Source of the DNA: JASGTU01 sp963821815
GTDB lineage: Bacteria; Chloroflexota; Anaerolineae; Caldilineales; Caldilineaceae
DNA length: 64,000 bases
Assembly (NCBI GenBank): GCA_963821815.1
Contig: CAWGFG010000006.1
Span: forward strand, 3,720,001-3,784,000
Reading direction: 5' to 3'
Shown here: positions 19,640 through 28,190 of the stretch, one piece after another
Position numbering within the stretch: the first letter of the stretch is position 1
How the letters are laid out: the number at the start of each line of letters is the position of its first letter
The notes under the pieces: generated by a model
Seen by the model: the letters and a program-made list of their open reading frames with translations, nothing else
What the model was told of the DNA's origin: nothing
The model's database searches: none
Translations under genes and position numbers: made by a program

Positions 19640-20380
19640 TTACTCGAACTGCGGTACCTCGCCGAAGACGGTTAAGCCCATGTCGATGAACTTGCCGCGC
19701 TCCTCCGGCTTGGTCGCAATATTCATGCCCAGGCGCACGCCTGTTCCTTCCAACTGCTTCACCGCATTGCGCCGGCAGTCGTCCACGCTCTGCATGGGAT
19801 AGTCTGGATACAGCTCAAGGTTGAAGCTGAGGTCATTGGGTCCAAACGCCACGTAATCCACGCCGGGCAAGGCGAACTTAGCGGCGTTGTTGATGGCGAT
19901 GATGGACTCGTATTGAATACACAGCACCACATGCTGGTTCCACCACGCTGCGTAGTCCAGCCGCGTTACCCCTCCGTCCCAGTTTTTCATTCCGTAGCGC
20001 TCTTCACCGCCCCAACTGCGTCTGCCAACGGGTCCATAATAAGTGTAGTCCAGCGCATCCTGAACCGTCTGCACATCCTCCACCTCCGGCACGATGACGG
20101 ACGACAGACCTAGGTCGAAAAAGCGACCGACCATGTGGGCCATGCGCGTGTGCGGGATGCGCATCTGCACCGGCAGGCCGATCTCCTCAGCCATGTTGCA
20201 GAATTCCACAATTTGCCAATCGGTATAGGCGGTGTGCTGTCCGTCGATGTAGAGGAACTGGTATTCGCCCTTGCCCAGCGCGAATTCAGTCATGCTCTTG
20301 GTTGCGGTAACAGGCATGCGCAACGAGACGGTGATATTCCCGTCAGCGATGTGCTTCTTGAGTGTGGATACAGGAGCCAT
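19640..20380 (-). CDS. HpcH/HpaI-family class II aldolase
   Basis: 246-residue TIM-barrel aldolase of the HpcH/HpaI/citrate-lyase-like family, which cleaves 2-keto-3-deoxy or 4-hydroxy-2-oxo acids to pyruvate plus an aldehyde using a divalent metal. Typical segments are VSLRMPV, FLYIDGQHTAYTD, VIVPEVEDVQ (metal-binding Glu), GPVGRRSWGG and VDYVAFGPNDLS. I start at ATG 20380, two codons inside the open frame, because AAGGAA is spaced 7-8 nt from it. Substrate unknown. Confidence 0.83.
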   Translation of the reverse strand: MAPVSTLKKHIADGNITVSLRMPVTATKSMTEFALGKGEYQFLYIDGQHTAYTDWQIVEFCNMAEEIGLPVQMRIPHTRMAHMVGRFFDLGLSSVIVPEVEDVQTVQDALDYTYYGPVGRRSWGGEERYGMKNWDGGVTRLDYAAWWNQHVVLCIQYESIIAINNAAKFALPGVDYVAFGPNDLSFNLELYPDYPMQSVDDCRRNAVKQLEGTGVRLGMNIATKPEERGKFIDMGLTVFGEVPQFE

Positions 20381-20481
20381 GTACAACTTCCTTTTTATCT
20401 GGGCAGATTCTCAACTGGAATCTGCAATAAAATTTAGACAAAATTGCATGAATAGAATTATAAAACAGGCCAGGAATATTG

Positions 20482-21063
20482 CTATTCGAGGCCGATATCG
20501 CGCAATAACTTCCTGGTGTAACGCGATTCGAACTCGCTCGCCAGGATGTCCATCAGCACCGCGTCATACCACTGACCTCCGATAAGTCGAGCTTCACGCC
20601 GGCGTCCGATTTCGCGGAATCCAACCTTTTTGTAGCACCGAATCGCTCGCTCGTTGAAAGCCAGCACACCCAGCATGATACTGTGCAGATTCAGCAGGTC
20701 GAAGCCATACTCCACCAATAAGCGTACCGCGTCTGTGCCATAGCCGCGGTTCCAGTACTCCCTCTCGCCGATGGTAATGCCCAGCATTGCCTGTGCGTCG
20801 ATGTGCTGCATGTTGAAGAGCATGCCGCGGCCGATGCCTTTGTCTGTCTCCCGGTCCACGATCGTGTAGACGTGGTGCTGGTTCTTCAGCGAATCCGCCA
20901 ACATCTCGCGTGACTTGTTCAGCGACGTGGGCACATACGCCTCGTCGCCTAGGGGGATGGCAACCTCCAAGTCCGTATCCCAGCGCGCCCACAGGTCGGC
21001 ATCTTCCATGCTGGGTGGGGAAAGATAACAAAGATCGCCAACCAAGCGCTTATAGTAGGGCAT
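20482..21063 (-). CDS. GNAT-family N-acetyltransferase (RimJ/RimL type)
   Basis: 193-residue acetyl-CoA-dependent acetyltransferase. The core shows LGITIGEREYWNRGYGTDAV, the acetyl-CoA pyrophosphate-binding loop (R-G-Y-G-T), followed by LNLHSIMLGVLAFNERAIRCYKKVGF, the classic RimJ/RimL motif B. Target unknown; ribosomal-protein or small-molecule acetylation are both possible. It lies 38 nt upstream of and codirectional with no close partner except the methyltransferase at 21102, so a short operon is possible. Confidence 0.85.
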   Translation of the reverse strand: MPYYKRLVGDLCYLSPPSMEDADLWARWDTDLEVAIPLGDEAYVPTSLNKSREMLADSLKNQHHVYTIVDRETDKGIGRGMLFNMQHIDAQAMLGITIGEREYWNRGYGTDAVRLLVEYGFDLLNLHSIMLGVLAFNERAIRCYKKVGFREIGRRREARLIGGQWYDAVLMDILASEFESRYTRKLLRDIGLE

Positions 21064-21101
21064 CTAACTCTCCGTTGGGGGCGTTGTGTTGAATACGCTT
21101 A

Positions 21102-21704
21102 TTATCGTTCAGGTGAGGGCAAACGGCGAAGAATGACTTCCCACACAGTTTTGTTCTTCGTATAGCGATCTATTGTGGGCTCGGTCAGCGATACCATCTG
21201 CCAGCCGCTGGCGAAGAGCGACAACACGCTCTTGTTCGTAAAGAAGCGCTTCTGCCTATCTCGCACTTGGTAGAACGCACCTTCGTTTATCCAGTCGATG
21301 ACCGGGTTATCCGTAGCGCCGAAATGGACATCCTTGGTAGAGTTGAGACGGCACAAGAGCAGACCGCCGCCCGCTATGCAACGGTGGATTTCGTCGACGA
21401 TGTCGATCGTCTGCTGCCAGGGAAAGTAGTGCAGGCAGAGGCTGGCGATGATCACCGGAAACTGGCCCTCTGCGAAGGGCAGCGGCTCGCGCAGGTCGTG
21501 GCGCAGGAGCGCAGCACCGGGTGCATTGGCAGCGCATCGAACAAGCTGACTAATGCTCTCATCTGTGGCGATGACGCGGAATCCTCGCGATAGTAGCAGC
21601 GCCGTGTCGAGTCCATGGCCACAACCCAGCTCAAGTATCTCTCCATCCGCGGCTAGCTTGTGCATCACCGGTAACCATGGATCCAGCCATGGGTCCTGGT
21701 TCAT
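21102..21704 (-). CDS. class I SAM-dependent methyltransferase
   Basis: 200 residues. Motif I ILELGCGHGLD (about 19-29), the acidic end of beta-2 VIATDES, LLRHDLREPLPF and LPFAEGQFPVIIASLCLHYF (motifs II-IV) make a complete Rossmann SAM-binding fold. Substrate unknown; it resembles small-molecule methyltransferases of the UbiE/TehB kind. Ends 38 nt before the GNAT start on the same strand. Confidence 0.82.
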   Translation of the reverse strand: MNQDPWLDPWLPVMHKLAADGEILELGCGHGLDTALLLSRGFRVIATDESISQLVRCAANAPGAALLRHDLREPLPFAEGQFPVIIASLCLHYFPWQQTIDIVDEIHRCIAGGGLLLCRLNSTKDVHFGATDNPVIDWINEGAFYQVRDRQKRFFTNKSVLSLFASGWQMVSLTEPTIDRYTKNKTVWEVILRRLPSPER

Positions 21705-21835
21705 TCTTCACCTGCGTTACGTTGTCAGTGGCAGTGGAGCGGTACTAACAGGCTAATGCGACGCTATCTGCCAAGAACCACTCTGCATAAAAGCGGATAA
21801 ATATTCATGACTGCCGGAGTTATTTGGGCGCTGCG

Positions 21836-23098
21836 TCACTCGTCTGTCTCGAAACCTGCCGGCGGATACAGGTCCTCCGGTAATCTGGCGGCGCTTTCCC
21901 ACCAGGTGCGCATGTCCGGTTCTGTCATGGAACCGAAGTCTGGGATGTTCCAGATAAGCGCATTTTCCAGTTGTGCGCCCAGGGCAACCATGTAGGATGC
22001 GTTGAGTGTTTCGGCACGACTCCATTCGTCCAGCGCCTTATCAATCGATTGAGAGCCGGAAAGTGCATCCGCCAAGCCTACCGCATTGGAAACAGCTTTG
22101 AAGACGCCGCTTGTAGTGAACGGTTGCACGAACGATCCCGCATCACCTGCTAGGCATATTCGTCCGCGAAAGTAGGACGGTGTAACGGTCGTATAGATGG
22201 GCTGCGCCATGACGACCTCAGTGGCAGCAATTACATCGCTAAAATACGCGGGCAGCGCATGGCGGGCGAATCTCTTGATGCGCACCACTTCCTCAGTACG
22301 CACTTTGTTCGGCGGCAATGAACCAGGTCTCTGATAGCCGTCCCTGTCCACCAGAAATCCAGGCAACTCACTTGGGGCAATCGGCTCATAGAGCGCCCAG
22401 TTTACCTGCCGCTGACCTAGATGCACAGATCCATCATCGGCTGGGACAAAATTAAATACCGCATGCCCGCTGGTGAAGCCAACGCGAGAGAGCGCGCCTT
22501 CCAGCGGTTCGCTATCCGACAGCGCTGATTCCGCCAACACGCCGCGCCAGAGGACATAACCTCGGTAGCTTACCTGCGTACCCGGCAGTATCAGCCGCCT
22601 TCCCAGCGAACGATAGCCGTCGGCAAAGATAACCAGATCGTACTCCTCTACCTGTCCGCCTTCCAGCATCAAAGTGGAGCGGCCCTCCTCTATGCTAAGT
22701 GCGCTGAGCACGGTGAGCCCGTCGCGATAGCACGTGTCCGCAACTCGGCTGCGTAGATTTCTCCACAGGTCACTCCAGTTCAAAAACTCCATCTGCTGTG
22801 ACGCTCGCCATGCAAGCCGTCCTGTTGGTGGGCCGCCGGACACTTTACCGTAGTGGCGCATCTCTTCCACATGCAGGTACGGTATGTTCAGGTCAATCAG
22901 GTCTCGGTCTATCAATTGGTGGAGTACGGAAACGGGCGTACCGATACCGGCGCCTCGTCCCTTCAACCTGCCGGTGAATCGCTCGTAAACGACGACGTTG
23001 TGGCCGGCGCGCAACAACTCAATCGCAGCCGTGCAACCTGCGATTGAACCGCCCACTATGCCAATCTTCAAACTGCCGCCCGGCATTTTACCGCCCAT
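21836..23098 (-). CDS. FAD-dependent monooxygenase (PHBH-like)
   Basis: 420-residue group A flavoprotein monooxygenase. The N-terminal FAD dinucleotide fold IGIVGGSIAGCTAAIELLRAG, the middle segment EYDLVIFADGYRSLGR (DG motif region) and the C-terminal GRICLAGDAGSFVQPF (GD motif binding FAD ribityl) are all there. These enzymes hydroxylate aromatic or polyketide-like substrates with NAD(P)H and O2. The start may be the ATG at 23098 or 23086. Substrate unknown; no obvious pathway partner adjoins it. Confidence 0.85.
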   Translation of the reverse strand: MGGKMPGGSLKIGIVGGSIAGCTAAIELLRAGHNVVVYERFTGRLKGRGAGIGTPVSVLHQLIDRDLIDLNIPYLHVEEMRHYGKVSGGPPTGRLAWRASQQMEFLNWSDLWRNLRSRVADTCYRDGLTVLSALSIEEGRSTLMLEGGQVEEYDLVIFADGYRSLGRRLILPGTQVSYRGYVLWRGVLAESALSDSEPLEGALSRVGFTSGHAVFNFVPADDGSVHLGQRQVNWALYEPIAPSELPGFLVDRDGYQRPGSLPPNKVRTEEVVRIKRFARHALPAYFSDVIAATEVVMAQPIYTTVTPSYFRGRICLAGDAGSFVQPFTTSGVFKAVSNAVGLADALSGSQSIDKALDEWSRAETLNASYMVALGAQLENALIWNIPDFGSMTEPDMRTWWESAARLPEDLYPPAGFETDE

Positions 23099-23479
23099 CC
23101 TTAGTCGTCATCTACTGCTGATCTGGTTATTGTAGTTTGCGAAAGTATAGCAAATCGAAGGATTAAACTGAAGCGCGAAATGACGTAGTTTCGGTGCCGG
23201 ATATGGAGAGTCTGTTTGAGGAATAGCCAAGCCCCCACTCGCTAGGAGGAAACCCGTGGGAATCACTACTGAATACTACTTCATTCCAAGATGTGTTCGC
23301 ATCACTGCGAATGCATAGTTCTGTGGAATCCGTCTGTTTTCCACATCACCGCAACAATGACGCTTGCAGCGTATTTGATTCTGCGCGCGTCATCTGCAAA
23401 TACGAATAGGATTGGCTGATGGGGCGCTTCGGACTCTAGTCAAAGCGATCTCTGCAACAGTCGGGTGAGCGAGCGGACG
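23099..23479. other. gene-free region
   Basis: About 380 bp with no supported gene, promoter or terminator. It separates the monooxygenase 5' end from the 3' end of the CDF gene. Confidence 0.4.
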
Positions 23480-24682
23480 CTAGCGTATGGGCGACGGGAC
23501 CATCTCGTGACTAATCGTATGAACGTGGTATTGGTCTTTATTTAGCGCGAGAACCTCAACATAGGGATCCACGTGCACGACCACTTCAGACAGATAGGCG
23601 ATGTGGTGGAAAAGCTCATGTCGAATATGTTCGGAGATGTGGTGGCTCTGAGCCGTCGTCAATTCTGGATCGACCGCTACCACGACTTCTGCGTGCAGTC
23701 GATGTCCCATCCATCGCATACGCACACGACGAAGCGCTTGCACTCCTTCCTGCTCCATGACAATATTTTCGGCCTGTTCAAGCGTCTCAGGTTCCACCGC
23801 ATCCATGAGACGATACCACATAGAGACTGCTGCGTCCTTGGTAATAAACAGAATTGTAATACCGATTAGAAAACCAATGATCGGATCGAGAATCGGGAAG
23901 CCGATCCATGAGCCAAATGCCGCCGCCAAAACCGCCAATGATGTCAGTCCGTCTGTACGAGCGTGTTGCCCGTCGGCGACCAGCGCTGCCGAACCAATCT
24001 GCTTGCCCACGCGGATCTGAAGCAATGCCACTAACTCATTCCCCATGAATCCAATAATGGCAGCTGCGGCGATCCAGCCCAGATTGGTCAGCGGTTGGGG
24101 ATGGATGAGCCGCTGAAATGATTCCCAGAAGATAATTGCCGCACTGACAGCAATCGACAACACGATAAATATGCCTGCCACGTCCTCCGCGCGTGCAAAG
24201 CCATAGTTGTAGCGACGCGTGGCTGCGCGTCCGGCGAGGTAGAACGCGATCAGCAGCGGAATCGAGTTGAGACCGTCTCCAATATTATGTGCGGTATCGG
24301 CCAGAAGGGCGACACTGCCACTCATGATGACGACAACGATCTGCAGGATGGCGGTGACAGCCAGCGCTGCCAAGGCGATCCAGACAGTGCGAATTCCAAG
24401 ACTGTTGTCCGCCAAGGCTGTATCGGCAGCTAGGGCTTGCTGCTGATCGCTGTGTCCATGCAGATGGAAGATAGTATTTACCCAGCCCCATACGCCGTCG
24501 CCATGGTGATGATTGTGACTGTCGCCGTGAACATGATCATGGCTATGCTCGTGATCTTGGTCATGATCATGCCCGTGTCCATCGTCGAGGTGGTGGTCAT
24601 GTTGGTGGCTGGCGCTGCCGCCTGTCGGTTCGAAAGGTTCTGAATGGTCTTCGTGCGGGTGCTCGTGGGTTTTATGGCTCAT
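23480..24682 (-). CDS. cation diffusion facilitator, zinc-type exporter with His-rich N-terminus
   Basis: 400 residues. The first 65 or so are extremely His/Asp-rich (a dozen-plus His), a likely metal buffer. Six TM segments follow. The intramembrane site is HxxxD in TM2 (HNIGD) and HxxxD in TM5 (HARTD), the pattern of zinc-selective CDF proteins rather than DxxxD manganese exporters. The C-terminal cytoplasmic ferredoxin-like domain (VRMRWMGHRLHAEVVVAVDP) fits the family. It lies 33 nt downstream of an ArsR-type sensor on the same strand, so it is probably derepressed by excess zinc (inference). Confidence 0.92.
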   Translation of the reverse strand: MSHKTHEHPHEDHSEPFEPTGGSASHQHDHHLDDGHGHDHDQDHEHSHDHVHGDSHNHHHGDGVWGWVNTIFHLHGHSDQQQALAADTALADNSLGIRTVWIALAALAVTAILQIVVVIMSGSVALLADTAHNIGDGLNSIPLLIAFYLAGRAATRRYNYGFARAEDVAGIFIVLSIAVSAAIIFWESFQRLIHPQPLTNLGWIAAAAIIGFMGNELVALLQIRVGKQIGSAALVADGQHARTDGLTSLAVLAAAFGSWIGFPILDPIIGFLIGITILFITKDAAVSMWYRLMDAVEPETLEQAENIVMEQEGVQALRRVRMRWMGHRLHAEVVVAVDPELTTAQSHHISEHIRHELFHHIAYLSEVVVHVDPYVEVLALNKDQYHVHTISHEMVPSPIR

Positions 24683-24715
24683 CGTACTTCACCTTACATT
24701 GAATTTACACATGGA

Positions 24716-25102
24716 CTAGCCTTCAACTACATCTGGAAGTTGATCGATCAGGGGATACGGCTGGTCCGGTAGATTACGTCGAACATGGTCGAGGTGGTGC
24801 AGCGCTTCACGAAATAGTACAGCGACATGAGCGTCGTCGATGGAATAGAAGATCTGATTGCCATCCCGTCGCGAGTGCACCAAACGGATGGAGCGAAGCT
24901 TAGCGAGATGATGCGACACAGCGGAAGGTGTCACGTGTACAAAGTCCGCTAACTCATTCACACTGTACTCACGCCCCGTAAGTAGGAAAACCATCTGTGC
25001 ACGGGTCGGATCACTCAGCGCTTTAAAGGTCTCAACCACATCCTGCAATAGATCCGCTGGCAGTGGTTCATTTGCGCTTGTATCAACATGTTGTCGGGTC
25101 AA
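24716..25102 (-). CDS. ArsR/SmtB-family metal sensor, CzrA-like
   Basis: 128-residue winged-helix repressor. The recognition helix is HVTPSAVSHHLAKLRS. The N-terminal cysteine motif of ArsR/CadC is absent. The alpha-5 zinc site matches the CzrA/SmtB spacing exactly: Asp90, His92, His103 (+11), His106 (+14). The protein therefore should release DNA on binding zinc (or cobalt). Start is TTG 25102 with AAGG upstream. It heads the two-gene unit with the CDF exporter 33 nt downstream, and a candidate operator lies just upstream. Confidence 0.9.
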   Translation of the reverse strand: MTRQHVDTSANEPLPADLLQDVVETFKALSDPTRAQMVFLLTGREYSVNELADFVHVTPSAVSHHLAKLRSIRLVHSRRDGNQIFYSIDDAHVAVLFREALHHLDHVRRNLPDQPYPLIDQLPDVVEG

Positions 25103-25120
25103 TGATTAAGCTACCTTACT

Positions 25121-25140
25121 ATCTGAATACATACTCATGT
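25121..25140 (-). promoter_or_regulatory. candidate ArsR/SmtB-type operator
   Basis: Imperfect palindrome with TGA-N8-TCA geometry (TGA 25124-25126, TCA 25135-25137), the same core spacing as known SmtB/CzrA operators. It lies about 22 nt before the TTG start of the sensor gene. Confidence 0.45.
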
Positions 25141-25249
25141 ACTATAAATTGATTTTGCTCATAATGCAAAAAATGGCCGATACAGATCGGCCAAGGGCGA
25201 CCAATTACACGTATTGTGCTAATCGCGAAAAAAGTGTCTTGAAGCTGTT

Positions 25250-25894
25250 CTATTTCACGGCATAACCGGCGATGTGCGGGCTGGCAAAGCTTTGGTTTAA
25301 GCGGAAACGTTGAAGATGCACTTCACGGAAGCCGGCTGCCTCGATGGCCTCGCCAGTTCGCCGGTTGACATGGCAGCCGTCCGCGACTAGCTTCCAGCCT
25401 GGGTTGATGATTTCCTGTACCACGTGCAATCTGCTGCCGGATTCCGCTGCGACGTGTTCCATAAAAACGTAACGGCCTCCCGGCTTAAGCACGCGCAGTA
25501 TCTCGTGCAATGACTGCTCCAGGTCACTCACAGAACAGAGCACTAGCGTAGACACAACGGCGTCGGCGGTTGCGTCCTCGATGGGTAAGTGTTCGGCGTT
25601 ACCGGCGCGCACTTGAATATCGCGTCCGTATTTCTCGGCTTGACGCTCTATATAAGGATTCATGTACCCGTTGGGCTCAACGCCAATCCACTCCACGTCC
25701 GGATGGTAGAAGGCTAGATTTGGTCCGGTGCCAGGCCCGATTTCGACCACAACGCCTCGCAGGTCCTGGAGAAGCTGGCGCTTTCGGTTGGCGACCGTGG
25801 GCTCATACCCAGTCGACCATTTGGAGACCAACCAGGCGTAGAACCGTTGGTAAATTCCGTAGCCGAACGATAATCTATCGGAAGACATTAGCAT
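25250..25894 (-). CDS. class I SAM-dependent methyltransferase (UbiE/METTL7-like)
   Basis: 214 residues. SAM motif I VVVEIGPGTGPN, beta-2 end WIGVEPNGYM, VRAGNAEHLPIED, VVSTLVLCSVSDLEQSL and the LKPGGRYVFMEHVA segment are all characteristic of the UbiE/METTL7 group of lipid or thiol methyltransferases. The C-terminus (HIAGYAVK) also fits. No signal peptide. Substrate unknown. It is divergent from the XRE regulator. Confidence 0.82.
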   Translation of the reverse strand: MLMSSDRLSFGYGIYQRFYAWLVSKWSTGYEPTVANRKRQLLQDLRGVVVEIGPGTGPNLAFYHPDVEWIGVEPNGYMNPYIERQAEKYGRDIQVRAGNAEHLPIEDATADAVVSTLVLCSVSDLEQSLHEILRVLKPGGRYVFMEHVAAESGSRLHVVQEIINPGWKLVADGCHVNRRTGEAIEAAGFREVHLQRFRLNQSFASPHIAGYAVK

Positions 25895-26093
25895 TCACTC
25901 AATCTGGCGCTGCGAGCACAAGAGCGCGATGGCGCACAATAACATCAACCCCGTTTCGCGATGGGTATTGGCTTGTCCATTCAAACACGTCAAAACACAT
26001 TACGCTAGTTTTTATACGCTTTTCGTCGACGTGATTCAAGGGAATTGCTTACAATTGCTGAGCGAATCCCCGTGCTAAAACTCATATAACCTC

Positions 26094-26148
26094 TTGACAA
26101 CATGTATAGCCTGCTATATATTGTGTATACTGTACTATACACATGGAG
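26094..26148 (+). promoter_or_regulatory. XRE gene promoter with two phased operators
   Basis: Perfect -35 TTGACA (26094-26099), 17-bp spacer, -10 TATATT (26117-26122). Two inverted repeats share the form GTATA[GC]-N4-CTATA[TC]: O1 at 26104-26119 inside the spacer and O2 at 26125-26140 over the expected transcription start. O2 extends to TGTGTATA/TATACACA. Centres are 21 bp apart, two helical turns. GGAG at 26145-26148 is the ribosome binding site. Confidence 0.75.
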
Positions 26149-26155
26149 ACAGAAT

Positions 26156-26377
26156 GTGGAACTAGAGAATCGAGTGCGCCAGTACCGATTTGAACACAGA
26201 GAAATGACACAACAAGCGTTGGCGAATGCAGTTGGCGTGACGCGTGTGACAATCCATTCAGTGGAAACGGGCAAATTCGTACCGTCGACCGTGCTTGCGC
26301 TCAAACTGGCGCGCTTCTTCAACGTACCTGTGGACGATCTCTTCTATCTAAATGACAACGAAAAACCGAAAGAATAG
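26156..26377 (+). CDS. small XRE/Cro-type regulator, probably autorepressing
   Basis: 73-residue single-domain HTH protein starting at GTG 26156, fixed by GGAG 7 nt upstream; the open frame reaches back into promoter DNA. HTH: MTQQALANAVGVTRVTIHSVETGKFVPS, then LALKLARFFNVPVDDLF, the family of very small regulators usually coupled to a membrane protein. The promoter carries two like inverted repeats overlapping the -35/-10 spacer and the start site, so autorepression is likely. The next codirectional gene, 138 nt on, encodes a membrane protein. Confidence 0.88.
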   Translation: MELENRVRQYRFEHREMTQQALANAVGVTRVTIHSVETGKFVPSTVLALKLARFFNVPVDDLFYLNDNEKPKE

Positions 26378-26515
26378 AAATTCCTCGAATATGCTGACGC
26401 AATGGCGGCGGGCGCAGATTGTAGGACAGAACGTGCAACCGACCGTCGCAGTAGGGCAGGTACGGATAATGCCGGTGAATCGCACCGCCGGCTAAGTACA
26501 GCGAAGGGACACTGT

Positions 26516-27409
26516 ATGCAGAATGCGTCTCGGATCGCGCATCGTGGGACCGCCATTCTTGGCGTCATTGCGGCTGCTGCATTACTTCTGGCCTATGCAC
26601 CGCTGGAATTTCTGCGCCCTAAGATGGTCGCCTTTGAGCCGCTATCGGCTACCGAACAGGGATTGTTCAACTTCTTGGGCGTCGCATTGCTCCTGGCGCT
26701 GGCTTTTTGCGTGTTGGCTATGGCGCTGCTCATCCGCCATATGTGGATGTCGCAGCGGCTTTCTCTCTTCTACTTGCTGGTCATCGGCGGCGGCGTCCTC
26801 ACGCCGATCCTCATCTTTGGCGACATCGCGTTGATCAGTGACATTGGTAACCAGTATGAGAGCGGCTTGTCGCAGCCGGAGTGGACGGTTCTCTATATCG
26901 TGCTTGGGTTTCAGTTACTTGCTATTGCCGCGCTCCTATACGCGGTGTTCACGCTGGACGCCGACAAACGACCGCAGGTGATCGTGCGCGATGCCAACCA
27001 ATATCTCATCACGCATTACGTTGGCGCCTTGTGCGGACTGTTGGGCTTCCTCTTCACGCTGATAAACTTTCGCTATCCGCGCCCGCTGTGGATGGTGCAG
27101 CAACAGCTATTGCCGACGCTCATCGTCATGCTGGCGCCCTATCTGCTGATGATTCTGTTTTGGTTATTGGTCAGTAGCCGGAAGAGAGGATGGTTGGATG
27201 AGAAGCAGCGGTGCGACATTGGTGCATCTGCTGTCGTTGCAGGTTTCGTGAGCTTGCTCGGCATGACTGTGCTCTATGCCCTCAGCTTCACGCCGACGCC
27301 GAATATGGTCAGCGTTCTTTGGTATTCGTATTATGTGTTCCTGTCGATTACCACTTTCTCCCTATCGAATCTCTATCTGTCGCGCGACCACCTCCGTCTC
27401 CCCGAATAG
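26516..27409 (+). CDS. multi-pass membrane protein of unknown function
   Basis: 297 residues from ATG 26516, which has AAGGGA at 26504-26509; the longer open frame upstream starts with non-conserved, Arg-rich sequence. About seven to eight hydrophobic segments are spread over the whole length (for example ILGVIAAAALLLAYAPLEF, ALLLALAFCVLAMALLI, LIVMLAPYLLMILFWLLV). No motif of a known transporter or enzyme was recognised. It may form a unit with the XRE regulator. Its end converges with the rhodanese gene. Confidence 0.7.
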   Translation: MQNASRIAHRGTAILGVIAAAALLLAYAPLEFLRPKMVAFEPLSATEQGLFNFLGVALLLALAFCVLAMALLIRHMWMSQRLSLFYLLVIGGGVLTPILIFGDIALISDIGNQYESGLSQPEWTVLYIVLGFQLLAIAALLYAVFTLDADKRPQVIVRDANQYLITHYVGALCGLLGFLFTLINFRYPRPLWMVQQQLLPTLIVMLAPYLLMILFWLLVSSRKRGWLDEKQRCDIGASAVVAGFVSLLGMTVLYALSFTPTPNMVSVLWYSYYVFLSITTFSLSNLYLSRDHLRLPE

Positions 27410-27492
27410 GGGGAGGCTTGCAGAGAACGATGGATGACGCCTCTGGAAGAATCCAGTACGGTTCATCCGTCGATTTCCACAAGCCGCCACGA

Positions 27493-27969
27493 CTATTCGA
27501 CAGCGTACCCTTGGTTTTCCCAGGCGCCTAAACCGCCCAGCAAAGCAGCCACGTGTTGGTAGTCCAGCTCGTACAGTTGATGCGCCAACCTGGCGCTAGT
27601 TGCTTCGTCAGGTCAGGTACAGTAGGTGATGATCAACTGATCAGGATCGAGCACCTCTCCTAGCTGTGCAACGGGAACGGTCGGTCGCGGCAGGGCGCCT
27701 GCAATATGCTCTGCGTCATAGGCATCCTGCGCTCGCGCATCGACGATGACGGCGAGACCGCTATCGACGAGCTGCTTGGCTTCTTGCGGCGTGACACGTG
27801 GAACATCGTCATCCGTGTTGATTTCCACCGGCTCCGGCATGGTGACGGTCGCGCTGTCTACCGAGTCGGATGCTGACGAAGACCCTGTCGAAGGGCTTGA
27901 CGCGGCAGAACACGCTGCGAATACCAGCACGCTTATCAGCAGAATCGCAGCATACGAAAGTCTCCGCAT
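27493..27969 (-). CDS. selenocysteine-containing rhodanese-like lipoprotein (UGA = Sec119)
   Basis: Read through an in-frame UGA (27613-27615), this is a 158-residue single-domain rhodanese. The ATG at 27969 has GGAG 5 nt upstream. The lipoprotein signal ends at Cys20 (VFAAC), followed by a Ser-rich linker. Domain segments: VTPQEAKQLVDSG, AVIVDARAQDAYDAEHIAGA, then IITYCT-Sec-PDEATSARLA, VAALLGGLGAWENQGY, stop TAG. In ordinary relatives the motif is YCxCPxExTSAR, whose second Cys is the catalytic persulfide nucleophile; the UGA sits exactly there. A hairpin (27582-27596) fits a bacterial SECIS. Plain ORF calling would end it at the active site. Alternatives: nonsense-mutated pseudogene; unlikely, because the same happens in a second gene. 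It lies downstream of the ABC metal-transporter genes. Confidence 0.8.
27582..27615 (-). promoter_or_regulatory. SECIS-like hairpin after the UGA of rhodanese 1
   Basis: On the minus strand, stem GCGCC/GGCGC with apical loop AGGTT at nucleotides 17-31 after the UGA (27582-27596). The loop has G at positions 2-3, like the AGGU loop of the E. coli fdhF SECIS, and lies within the usual 16-37 nt distance. Confidence 0.65.
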
Positions 27970-28050
27970 AAACACTCCTTTCCTATTGTCCGAGAAACAG
28001 CCTCGGCTCCTAGAGTACCGATGGTAGCACCCACCGGCATTGGACAAAAT

Positions 28051-28078
28051 ACTTTACGCAGTATATGGTTTCTGTCAA
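28051..28078 (-). promoter_or_regulatory. candidate promoter of rhodanese 1
   Basis: Minus strand TTGACA (28073-28078), 16-bp spacer, TAAAGT (28051-28056). The predicted leader of about 75 nt runs to ATG 27969. It suggests transcription independent of the ABC genes. Confidence 0.45.
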
Positions 28079-28190
28079 ACGGAGAAAATGTCAACCGTCA
28101 ATCGTGGGACACCACATAGCACACACGGCTAGACTCAAAGCCGTACAATATGCCAGAAACAAGTCGATACTTGCGTGGGCGAAGATCGGG

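Noticed and set aside
27613..28047. Rhodanese 1 as a gene ending at the TGA
   Set aside because: It would stop one residue before the catalytic position, while the conserved second part of the fold follows in the same frame; the read-through model explains the sequence better.
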